Shown here: one piece after another, positions 17,953-25,976 of the stretch | Layout of the letters: the number at the start of each line of letters is the position of its first letter | Position numbering within the stretch: position 1 is the first letter of the stretch | Source: a bacterium | GTDB taxonomy: Bacteria; Myxococcota_A; Bradymonadia; Bradymonadales; Bradymonadaceae | Assembly (NCBI GenBank): GCA_030427705.1 | Contig: JAUIBR010000001.1 | Location: forward strand, 124,001 to 188,000 | DNA length: 64,000 nt | Direction: 5' to 3' | Notes under the pieces: generated by a model | Database searches by the model: none | What the model was told of the DNA's origin: nothing | The model's input: the letters and a program-made list of their open reading frames with translations, nothing else | Translations under genes and position numbers: made by a program

Positions 17953-18963
17953 CTAAGCCTTAATCAGAAGCTCCGCAATTTGTACGGCGTTCGAAGCGGC
18001 CCCTTTCAGGAGGTTATCGCTTACAACCCACAGATGCAGTGTCGTTGGGAAATCTACGTCGTTTCGAATCCGACCCACCCAGGTATCCTCGTTGCCTTCC
18101 GCCATGCGGGCCAACGGATACTTGTTGTTGGCAGGGTCGTCCCAAACCTTGATGCCTGGCGCGTTGCTGAGCGCCTCCCGCGCAGCCGCTGCCGTCACCG
18201 GGGATTCAAAGTCGATCGTCACGGATTCGCTGTGACTGCGCATCACCGGAACACGCACACATGTCGCCGAAATCGGCAGTTCAGGCACGTCCATGATTTT
18301 GCGGGTCTCATGGACCATCTTCATCTCTTCACGCGTGTAACCGTTGTCCTGGAAGACATCGATTTGCGGAAGAACGTCGAAGGCCAACGGGTGTGCAAAC
18401 GTACTTGGCGCCGGCTCTTCCTCGCCTTCAACGCGAGCTTTTACGCCGTTCCACAATTCCCACATCCCTTTTTGTCCTGCACCAGATGCGCTCTGGTATG
18501 TGCTGATAACCAGCCGCTTCATCGGGCTGAGTTCATGCAGCGGCTGCAGCGCCACGACCATCTGGATGGTCGAACAGTTGGGGTTTGCAATGATGCCGTT
18601 ATGCTTGAATGCCGCGTCCGGGTTGACCTCAGGCACCACCAGCGGCACCTCAGGGTCCATGCGGAACGCGCTGCTGTTGTCGATCACAACCGCGCCCGCT
18701 TGGGCGATTCGCGGCGAGTGCGTTTTGCTGATACCGCCGCCAGCGGACATCAGGCAGTAGTCGACGCCTTCGAACTGAGCTGTTTCGAGGTCCTCAACGA
18801 CAATCTTCTTGCCGTCATACTCGACCTCGGTCCCAGCGCTGCGCGCTGAAGCCATGATGCGTAGTTGAGAGATAGGGAATTCGTGACGCTGAAGTGTGGC
18901 CAACATTTCACGGCCAACGGCGCCCGTGCCGCCAACAACGGCTACCGAATATGCGTTCGACAT
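17953..18963 (-). CDS. asd: Aspartate-semialdehyde dehydrogenase
   Basis: A 336-residue NADPH-dependent enzyme that makes aspartate semialdehyde for Lys/Met/Thr and diaminopimelate synthesis. Seen: Rossmann GGTGAVGREML at 11-21, NPNCSTIQM with catalytic Cys 130, and the substrate-binding STYQSASGAG. Length is normal. It is first in the minus operon (nine bases before the MXAN_2561-like gene) and divergent from the Kazal lipoprotein gene across 305 bases. Confidence 0.97.
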   Translation of the reverse strand: MSNAYSVAVVGGTGAVGREMLATLQRHEFPISQLRIMASARSAGTEVEYDGKKIVVEDLETAQFEGVDYCLMSAGGGISKTHSPRIAQAGAVVIDNSSAFRMDPEVPLVVPEVNPDAAFKHNGIIANPNCSTIQMVVALQPLHELSPMKRLVISTYQSASGAGQKGMWELWNGVKARVEGEEEPAPSTFAHPLAFDVLPQIDVFQDNGYTREEMKMVHETRKIMDVPELPISATCVRVPVMRSHSESVTIDFESPVTAAAAREALSNAPGIKVWDDPANNKYPLARMAEGNEDTWVGRIRNDVDFPTTLHLWVVSDNLLKGAASNAVQIAELLIKA

Positions 18964-19207
18964 TTAGGAACTCGGGGGGACGAATACAACAACCAGTCAG
19001 TGAACTTCACTCCCGCACAAAATGTTCCGAGAGCCGCGAAAGAACTACTTTAGATCCGCTCATTACGCAACCGCAGGCGGCTCGTCGGGTCGCTTGGCGG
19101 TCTTCGATCTCGGATTTTCTAGACTTCTGAGGGGTGATCTCTCAAAAATCTGACAAACGCCCAACAGCCAAAACGATAACCCACTGAAATACAACAACTA
19201 TAGATCT

Positions 19208-19223
19208 TGGCCTTGAACTTGCT
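19208..19223 (+). promoter_or_regulatory. Candidate sigma-54 promoter for the Kazal lipoprotein gene
   Basis: TGGCCTTGAACTTGCT carries the -24 GG (19209-19210) and -12 GC (19221-19222) with the exact ten-base spacing sigma-54 requires, and TTGC matches the -12 box. The predicted start would be near 19234, 35 bases before the ATG. The rest of 18964-19268 holds no gene; it is the divergent control region of asd and this gene. No enhancer-binding protein is encoded in the window. Confidence 0.45.
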
Positions 19224-19268
19224 CTAGACTATGCCAAATGGAGAACAAGTGACGACGAGAGGTCCCAA

Positions 19269-20723
19269 ATGAAACGAATGACGAATGTATTGATGATCTT
19301 GGCCATCTGTATGGCCGCCCTACTCAGCGCCTGTATCGAGGAAGGGCCCGACACCAAAAACACGCCTGACATCACGAAAGACGATGCCCGCGCTAATGGC
19401 GGCAAATCGGACTCTGGCGCAGACCTCTGTGACATCTTGAATTGGTATGGTGACGGCGTCTGTGACGACTTCTGCCCACAACCTGACGCGGATTGCGCGA
19501 AGGGATGCTCGGCAGATAGCGATTGTTCGGCCGGTGCGATTTGTCTCGACGGTTCTTGCCAGGTCCCCTCCGGTGGCGATTGCGGTGGAATCGCTGGACT
19601 CACGTGCCCAACCGGACAGTTCTGCAACTACGAAGATTCTGCATGTGGCGCTGCTGACCAACTTGGCACCTGCCAGGATATCCCAGAAGCATGCACGCTA
19701 GAGTACGCGCCAGTGTGCGGCTGCGACGGCCAGACCTACGGAAACGGTTGTGAAGCGCACGCAAACGGTGTTTCTGTTGCGACTTCGGGCGCATGTGACG
19801 CTGCCTGCGCCGACGATGCAGACTGCGCAGTCGGCGAAGCGTGTGTCGACGGTCTTTGCCACGTACTTCCCACCGATGACTGCGGTGGATTCGCCGGTCT
19901 GACCTGCGATGCCGGCGAATACTGCCACTACGATGAAGGCGCGATGTGCGGTGCAGCTGACCAGCTCGGCACCTGCATGCCGCTTCCTGAAGCCTGCGTC
20001 GATATCTACCAGCCTGTGTGCGGATGCGACGGTCAGACGTACGGAAATGGCTGTGAAGCCAACGCGAATGGCACGTCCGTACTGCACCAGGGAACCTGCG
20101 AAGGTCCTCCACCCGCATGCCAAGCCGACTCCGACTGCCCAGGTGGCCAAGTCTGCACGAACGGCGTCTGCACCGGCGGACAAGGGTGTGAACCCGGCGG
20201 ATTCGGGGCACTTGGATGCCCGGCGGGTCAATACTGCGCGGTGTCTTTGGAAGCTGCATGTGGCGTCAATGGCGACACCGGAGTGTGCGCGCCGATGCCT
20301 GATGCATGCATCGAGATCTACAGCCCAGTCTGCGGATGCGACGGCCAAACCTACAGCAACGACTGCTTCGCAGCGGGTGCAGGTGTAAACGTGGCGTCCA
20401 TCGGTGAATGTAATTCGCCGAACTCATGCGCATCCGATTCGGACTGCAACTTCGACGAAGCGTGCATCGGCGGAACCTGCCAGAAAGGCGTGTTCTGCGG
20501 TGGCTTTATCGGAGCAACCTGCCAGGCCGACGAATACTGCGACTTCCCTGAAAACGCGATGTGCGACTACGCAGACGCCAGCGGCTTCTGCAAGCCTCGC
20601 CCAGACCTCTGCCCTGCAGTCTACGCGCCGGTCTGTGGATGCGACGGCCAAACCTACAGCAATGACTGTGTGGCTCGTGCTTCGGGCACGGACGTCGTCA
20701 GCGATGGCCCCTGCGGGCAGTAG
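19269..20723 (+). CDS. Lipoprotein with four Kazal-type protease-inhibitor modules
   Basis: A 484-residue secreted lipoprotein (lipobox LLSAC, Cys 22). Four Kazal-like modules with VCGCDGQTY cores lie at roughly 140-176, 242-277, 345-379 and 447-483; between them are Cys-rich DSDC...GxxC repeats. Kazal folds inhibit serine proteases by presenting a loop before the VCGCDGQTY core. The P1-equivalent region differs among modules (LEYAP, DIYQP, EIYSP, AVYAP), so several proteases or none may be targets. GAGAGG precedes the ATG at a good distance. Possible role: surface protection against own or foreign proteases. Confidence 0.9.
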   Translation: MKRMTNVLMILAICMAALLSACIEEGPDTKNTPDITKDDARANGGKSDSGADLCDILNWYGDGVCDDFCPQPDADCAKGCSADSDCSAGAICLDGSCQVPSGGDCGGIAGLTCPTGQFCNYEDSACGAADQLGTCQDIPEACTLEYAPVCGCDGQTYGNGCEAHANGVSVATSGACDAACADDADCAVGEACVDGLCHVLPTDDCGGFAGLTCDAGEYCHYDEGAMCGAADQLGTCMPLPEACVDIYQPVCGCDGQTYGNGCEANANGTSVLHQGTCEGPPPACQADSDCPGGQVCTNGVCTGGQGCEPGGFGALGCPAGQYCAVSLEAACGVNGDTGVCAPMPDACIEIYSPVCGCDGQTYSNDCFAAGAGVNVASIGECNSPNSCASDSDCNFDEACIGGTCQKGVFCGGFIGATCQADEYCDFPENAMCDYADASGFCKPRPDLCPAVYAPVCGCDGQTYSNDCVARASGTDVVSDGPCGQ

Positions 20724-20761
20724 AACTTGACCCAAATCATGCCTAGCGGCACCATCAGCCC

Positions 20762-21856
20762 ATGATTCGTATTCTGAGAATTATGGGTTTGTTGGTGCCG
20801 CTTCTCTTTGCGGCAACCGTTGCGGCACAAGAGGTCACGCCTCCTGCCCCTGAGACTGCACCAGTCAAAGCGGATGAACGCCCGGCCGAGACACTCTATC
20901 GCGAAGCGTTCGAGCTGCTGGCCGATGGCGACAAAGTTGGGTGCCGCCAGAAGCTAAAGCAGATCGTCGACAACTACCCAAGCGACCCGTTGGCCCCGCA
21001 CGCTTCCTGGCTCTATCAGTCCATGGACACGCGCACGAAGCCAAGCGAGTCCGAACGTTCATCGGGCCTCGCCAAGGCTGAGTTCATCACGTTCCAGACC
21101 GCCCACGGCGTGGCCATCGGAGCAGAATTATGTGTGCTGCTCGAGTGCAACTCGCAAGGGATCGCCGCGTTATTGATTTCCGGTGGTGGCATCGGTCTTG
21201 GCCTCTCGCTGTGGGCGGCATGGGACGGCATCGCGGACGGTCACGCGCAATCGCTGGACACAGGCGTCATCTGGGGCGCATGGCACGCCGCGGCACTCAT
21301 CGGAATGGACGTGTTCAAAGATGAAAAGGGAGCTGCCATCGGGCTCATGACCTTCCAACTCGCGGGTCTCGGAATCGGTGAGTTGATCTACCGTTGGCGA
21401 AAACCCGCGCCTGGCGACGTCTCTTTGGCCACTGCGGGCGGGGTATGGACCGCAGGTCTTACCGCCCTGTTCCTGGGTGCGACGGACATCGAAATCGATG
21501 ATGACGCCTTCATCGCGACTGCGCTTGTTGCCAGCGACATCGGTCTGGTGGCAGGAAGCTTCCTAAGCGCCGAATACCCGATGTCGCGCTCCCGTGTCTT
21601 GCTCATCAACGCCGGCGGCGGGCTGGGCCTTCTGGTCGGATTCGGCGTGCCGTTCCTGATCGCGGGTGACGACATCGATCCTCAAGTCGGACTCACCTCC
21701 ATGATGATCGGCAGCATCGCTGGCCTCGGTCTCACAACCTATCTGACCCGAAACTGGGACAAACCCGAAGAGCTCGGACTGATTCCCGATCTACATTTTG
21801 GCATCACACCAACGGACGGTGGCGTGACCGTAAATGCGGGATTGATCGGGTTTTAG
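20762..21856 (+). CDS. Membrane protein with signal peptide and TPR-like N-terminal segment, unknown function
   Basis: A 364-residue protein: signal peptide ending TVAAQE, a Pro-rich linker, a helical TPR-like stretch (LYREAFELLADGDKVGCRQKLKQIVDNYP) and then five to seven Gly-rich hydrophobic segments (LLISGGGIGLGLSLW, AGGGLGLLVGFGVPFLIAG). No catalytic motif is recognised. It starts 38 bases after the Kazal gene and may be cotranscribed with it. Confidence 0.8.
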   Translation: MIRILRIMGLLVPLLFAATVAAQEVTPPAPETAPVKADERPAETLYREAFELLADGDKVGCRQKLKQIVDNYPSDPLAPHASWLYQSMDTRTKPSESERSSGLAKAEFITFQTAHGVAIGAELCVLLECNSQGIAALLISGGGIGLGLSLWAAWDGIADGHAQSLDTGVIWGAWHAAALIGMDVFKDEKGAAIGLMTFQLAGLGIGELIYRWRKPAPGDVSLATAGGVWTAGLTALFLGATDIEIDDDAFIATALVASDIGLVAGSFLSAEYPMSRSRVLLINAGGGLGLLVGFGVPFLIAGDDIDPQVGLTSMMIGSIAGLGLTTYLTRNWDKPEELGLIPDLHFGITPTDGGVTVNAGLIGF

Positions 21857-21971
21857 CGGCAAAGTTTGCAAAAACGTCACAGAGATTCGCATCAAATGCA
21901 TGCGGGCGTGATTGACCCTAGCCTATTGGGTTCGCTAAAGTCGTCGTTTGCCTTTTTCACGTGGTAATTTA

Positions 21972-22241
21972 ATGGCACGAAAAGATTTTCCAGTGATACA
22001 GCGCGGTTTGGCGCTTGTTTTGTGCGCCGATCAGGCGGCTCTTGAAGAGTCGCTGACGCACTTAGACATTGATGTGATTCCACATCAGCGGCTCGGCAAC
22101 CGAGCTCTGCTTGTCCCAACCCAGTTTATCGCGGAAATCCGTGCGACCTTGCACGAGCAAGGTGTCTTCCCCCGTGTCATCGGTGATCTTCAACCCGCGC
22201 AGCCTCTTGATGCCGACGCAAACCAAGAGGAGGCCGGATGA
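21972..22241 (+). CDS. Small conserved-looking protein paired with helicase-C-like gene
   Basis: An 89-residue acidic protein, MARKDFPVIQRGLALVLC..., with a predicted mixed alpha/beta fold. I do not recognise the family. The ATG at 21972 is preferred to a TTG at 21948. Its stop overlaps the next start by four bases (ATGA), so it is translationally coupled to the 720-residue protein and is likely its partner. Confidence 0.75.
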   Translation: MARKDFPVIQRGLALVLCADQAALEESLTHLDIDVIPHQRLGNRALLVPTQFIAEIRATLHEQGVFPRVIGDLQPAQPLDADANQEEAG

Positions 22242-24400
22242 AACGTTTTGACCGCAATGACGGCCCGATCAAGTCGAACGAGCTCGAAACCTACCTGGAG
22301 CGCGGCTACTCAAAGGCAACCCTGCGTTGGCTGACTTCGGTCTGGGAATCCGAGGACAACCCGAAGGCTCTAATGTCCGTCGTCGAAACCACCGACGTCC
22401 TTAAGCCGCGATTCCAAGAGGTCAGCGACGATGCGAAGGCCGCGTTCACTTCAATCCAACGCCACGGCGGACGAGTACGCGGTGAAAACCTGCGACGCGA
22501 ATCGCTATTGGTGGGAGGCGCTGATTTGACGGTGCCACTTCAAGAGTTGGTGCAACAAGGCTTGCTGGTCGTCGTGCCGAACCCTGGTGATGTTGAACTT
22601 GATGTCGAACCGCTGATCGCAAACGGTCAATTCGTCTATCACGAGCTCGCCGTGCCCGAAGCGTTGTTTGAGTCAAACGCGTCATTTGACGAGTCGGTGG
22701 CCAGCCATCAGGGCAAGGAAGACGTCGGCGAGGTGGAGCCCGGCTCGACGGATTTGCTTGAGCTGAACCTCCTGACGTTGGCGGTCGAGCTTCAACGTGT
22801 CGAACTTCGACTCAATAAAAACGGCTCACCAAACCGGCGCAGCCTCGCTCGCGTTGCGACTGGTATCGTGATGCCGGGCCAGAAGCACGAGCTCGGTGAG
22901 GACTTCGATCCCAATGACGTCGACCAAATCGACTACACACTGTTCGTGCTCGCAATCGCTGAAGAACTCCAAATGCTCGTGCGCGACGAAGACAAGATTG
23001 TTGGTGCACCTGTACCCACAAAGGCGTTCTTCGATTCGACCCAGGAAAGCCGCGATCGCCAACTCATGCAGGCGTTTCGGGTGATGAAGAACTGGCACGA
23101 GGTGCCACCGGGCGAAGAAGAGGGCCTAGACGAGATCGGGGCGCTCGATGCCGGCCGCGACGCCATTGCACTTCGTGGCTACGTCGTTTCCGTGCTCAAA
23201 CGCGCCAACTTCAGCCAATGGACCGCCGCAAACTCTGTGGTCGACCTTTGCCGCCTGTTGGACGAGGGCTTCTTCACCGATGCGGTGGGAAAAATCGGCG
23301 TCAAGTCTGGCCGAGCCTACGTTCGCGCCCTTGTTCTGCGCGCCCTGCATTGGTTGGGACTCGTTGACGTAGGTGACGACAACTGGATTCGATTCACGGA
23401 ACGCGGACAGATGATGTTGGGCCAAACCATGGAGGTTGAACCTGCAAAGGAACAGCCGTGCATGGTCGTCCAACCCAATATGGAAATCATGGTCTTCTTG
23501 GACGCGGCAACAACGACCGCGCTGCACGAAGTCTACGTCCTGTCTGAGCGCACGAACGTCGCCGACCGTGTCATCAACTTCAGCCTTTCGCCTCAGAACG
23601 TTCAACGCGCGTTTGCGCAAGGCCGTACGGCAGATTCCGTGGCTAAGACGCTGTCCAAGTTCAGCAGCGTGCCGGTCCCCGATTCCATTAAAGTGCAGCT
23701 CGAGGACTGGGAACGACTACATCAGCGTGTCGAGATTCGCACCGACGGCTTCCTGCTTCGTCACCGTGACCCAGAGCATCTGGACATGCTCGTCGACGAA
23801 ATGATGGTCGACCGCAACTCGCCGCCTACCGCAGTACGTCTAGGGCCAACGGCTGTCTTCATGACCAATGTCAGTGAAGAAGCACTTCGTAAGTTCTTAG
23901 ACCGACATGGCGCAACGCATATCAACTACGATGGTGTGATCCCGCCATGCTTGGAGTTTGTGGATCCGCTTAAGGTCGCATTCAAACCCATTCAGGCCGA
24001 CATCGTTACCTGGCATGAGCTTCCGCAGATTGCCGATGAAGTTGACGGCGAGGTTGGATACCGCACCTTTGAAATCAACGCTTCGAAGGTTCGAAAGCGC
24101 TACCCAGACAATCCGATTCACGCTGTCTGCGAGTTCTTGTCGGAACACACAGACGGTGGTCTGCCTCCGGCCCAACGCATCGCTCTAATGTCCGCGCTGG
24201 GCGAGTCTCCACAGGTCGACTTCCGCAACAACGCGACGCTCTTGGTCGTCGATTCGGACGAAATCGGGGAGATCTTCGCGGAAATGGAGGAGAGCAATTC
24301 GCTCATCCATGAACGTCTTGGCCCCCGTGCTTTCCAATTGATTGAAGGAACGTTGGAGCGCGCGCAAGAGTTGCTGCGCGCCCTCGGCGTCGACGCCTAG
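22238..24400 (+). CDS. Protein with XPB/Ssl2-type helicase C-terminal-like domain (Helicase_C_3)
   Basis: A 720-residue cytoplasmic protein without any helicase motor motif (no Walker A or DEAD/DEAH box). Residues ~405-525 (PCMVVQPNMEIMVFLDA..., INFSLSPQNVQRAFAQG, VPVPDSIKVQLEDWER) match the pattern of the domain found in bacterial XPB-associated proteins. The N-terminal part is helical and winged-helix-like (VPLQELVQQGLLVVVP). In other bacteria such proteins sit beside an XPB helicase; no helicase gene is visible here. A DNA-repair or transcription-coupled role is inference only. The repeat array 24401-24523 begins at the base after its stop codon. Confidence 0.82.
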   Translation: MKRFDRNDGPIKSNELETYLERGYSKATLRWLTSVWESEDNPKALMSVVETTDVLKPRFQEVSDDAKAAFTSIQRHGGRVRGENLRRESLLVGGADLTVPLQELVQQGLLVVVPNPGDVELDVEPLIANGQFVYHELAVPEALFESNASFDESVASHQGKEDVGEVEPGSTDLLELNLLTLAVELQRVELRLNKNGSPNRRSLARVATGIVMPGQKHELGEDFDPNDVDQIDYTLFVLAIAEELQMLVRDEDKIVGAPVPTKAFFDSTQESRDRQLMQAFRVMKNWHEVPPGEEEGLDEIGALDAGRDAIALRGYVVSVLKRANFSQWTAANSVVDLCRLLDEGFFTDAVGKIGVKSGRAYVRALVLRALHWLGLVDVGDDNWIRFTERGQMMLGQTMEVEPAKEQPCMVVQPNMEIMVFLDAATTTALHEVYVLSERTNVADRVINFSLSPQNVQRAFAQGRTADSVAKTLSKFSSVPVPDSIKVQLEDWERLHQRVEIRTDGFLLRHRDPEHLDMLVDEMMVDRNSPPTAVRLGPTAVFMTNVSEEALRKFLDRHGATHINYDGVIPPCLEFVDPLKVAFKPIQADIVTWHELPQIADEVDGEVGYRTFEINASKVRKRYPDNPIHAVCEFLSEHTDGGLPPAQRIALMSALGESPQVDFRNNATLLVVDSDEIGEIFAEMEESNSLIHERLGPRAFQLIEGTLERAQELLRALGVDA

Positions 24401-24523
24401 CAGCTCACTGCGTTCGCGTTCCAGCTCACTGCGTTCGCGTTCCAGCTCACTGCGTTCGCGTTTCAGCTTGCCCTTCGGGCTTCGCGTTCCAGCTCACTGC
24501 GTTCGCGTTGTTGACTATTGTGG
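24401..24523 (+). repeat. Word-and-hairpin array, B family, with core element
   Basis: Starts immediately after the stop codon at 24400. The word GCGTTCCAGCTC (or GCGTTTCAGCTT) alternates with AC-TGC-GT (four times) and GCCC-TTC-GGGC. It ends in the core CGTTGTTGACTATTGTGG (24506-24523), which recurs inverted at 28608-28625 and, diverged, at 30433-30451. Between 24524 and 24665 there is no gene; a GCAAGC-AAC-GCTTGC hairpin lies at 24560-24574. Confidence 0.93.
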
Positions 24524-24665
24524 ATTCAGCTAGCTCGCCGGGCGAACGAGATGACACGGGCAAGCAACGCTTGCGCTGACGTGTAGGATAATGTAAGAAC
24601 CCGCCATTCTGATGGATTTCGGCTATTCGCACTATTCGCGGGTCGCCAGCTGAATGGAAATGACA

Positions 24666-25871
24666 ATGAAATACCAAATTGCTTTCTTGTTGTGTGTATT
24701 CGCCCTTTTGGGTGCTTGTTCGGACGTGACGGATACGTCCAAGACGCCTGCTGAAATGCCTGGCCAACTCACCGACGAAAAAGGTGACTGGCGTACGTCG
24801 TTCTACACCGATTTCCGTGGTGAAGTTCTGGTCGACGACACGTTGTACGACGAGTACCTGCCAAGCCGCGGCAACTACTACCAGGGTTACACGCTTGAGT
24901 TGGAAGCGGGTGACGTGGTCGACATCCGTGTTGGTGCTGCGCTCTCGCGCGGTTTCGACGCAGTGACCGGTGTTTATGGCCCACAGCGGCCAAGCGGTAA
25001 CTGGGGCAACCTGGTTGCTTCTAATGATGATTCGCCAGAAGGCGGCACGCTGAACAGCTACATCAATTTTGAAGCGGACAAGACCGGCACCTACTTGATT
25101 CTGGTTCGCGACTACAACTGGAGCTTCGGCGAGTTCTTCCTTCAGGTCGGATGCGTTTCCGGAAGCTGCGAAGACATCTGCCAGCCAGTGCTTTGCGCGC
25201 TCTACTGCGAGTTCGGCAACCAGATTGACGAGAACGGCTGCTCGGTTTGCGCATGCAACCCAGCTCCATCATGCCAGTGGGTCACGCCACCAGCCAACGT
25301 TCGCTGTGCAGGTATCCAAACGTTTGCGAAGAATCCAGGCGACGACACCTGCTGCGAATACCCATCGCCATGCAACGTGCCTGACGGCTGGGAGACCTTC
25401 GAGAGCGAAGCAGCATGCGAAGGATTGGCAACGGAAGGCGAAGCATGCTCGCTTTACGGAACGCAGTGCGCAGACGGCCTTGAGTGTGCATTTGAGTGCC
25501 CATACCCAACGAACGACCCAGCAAACTGCAACTACGGCTTCAACCCGAACGGTACCTGCCAGCAGCCAGCGGTTTGTGTTGAAGGCGACACGCAGCCAGC
25601 AGAAGACGGCTGCAATACCTGCACATGCTCGGGCGGTCAGTGGGCTTGCACCGAGATCGCTTGTTTGCCGTCAGAGTGCACGACGGACGCGGACTGCATC
25701 GAAACCGGCTGCAGCGGCCAAGTCTGCGCACCTCAGGCGGTCATCACGACCTGTGAGTTCCGTCCTGAGTACGCTTGCTACAACGAGCCAACGACCAGCT
25801 GCGGATGCAATAACGGTCAGTGTGGTTGGGCACAGACTGCCGACCTGGCAGCCTGCCTCGGCGGCAACTAA
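24666..25871 (+). CDS. Cys-rich lipoprotein with PPC-like domain, array-bounded
   Basis: A 401-residue lipoprotein (MKYQIAFLLCVFALLGACSD, lipobox Cys 18). Residues ~55-150 look like a bacterial pre-peptidase C-terminal (PPC) beta-sandwich: YTLELEAGDVVDIRV, ASNDDSPEGG, TGTYLILVRDY. The rest is a run of Cys-rich EGF/antistasin-like units (CNTCTCSGGQWACTEIAC, CGCNNGQCGW). The ATG at 24666 has GGAAA upstream; ATGs at 24654 and 24660 are alternatives. Arrays of the same word family flank it in opposite orientation (24401-24523 and 25872-25966). Confidence 0.85.
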   Translation: MKYQIAFLLCVFALLGACSDVTDTSKTPAEMPGQLTDEKGDWRTSFYTDFRGEVLVDDTLYDEYLPSRGNYYQGYTLELEAGDVVDIRVGAALSRGFDAVTGVYGPQRPSGNWGNLVASNDDSPEGGTLNSYINFEADKTGTYLILVRDYNWSFGEFFLQVGCVSGSCEDICQPVLCALYCEFGNQIDENGCSVCACNPAPSCQWVTPPANVRCAGIQTFAKNPGDDTCCEYPSPCNVPDGWETFESEAACEGLATEGEACSLYGTQCADGLECAFECPYPTNDPANCNYGFNPNGTCQQPAVCVEGDTQPAEDGCNTCTCSGGQWACTEIACLPSECTTDADCIETGCSGQVCAPQAVITTCEFRPEYACYNEPTTSCGCNNGQCGWAQTADLAACLGGN

Positions 25872-25966
25872 GCGAAGCCCGAAAGGCAAGCTGAAACGCG
25901 AACCCAGTGAGCTGGAACGCGAGCCCTCGCAGGGCGAGCTGAAACGCGAACGCAGTGAGCTGGAAC
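25872..25966 (-). repeat. Word-and-hairpin array, B family, inverted copy
   Basis: Begins at the base after the lipoprotein stop codon and ends about ten bases from the recN stop codon. Read from recN, the word GCGTTTCAGCTC alternates with AC-TGC-GT, GCCCT-GCG-AGGGC, AC-TGG-GT and GCCT-TTC-GGGC (one wobble pair). The GCCCT/AGGGC stem occurs in no other unit, yet pairs perfectly. It fills the space between two convergent genes. Confidence 0.93.
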
Positions 25967-25976
25967 CACTAGTAGA

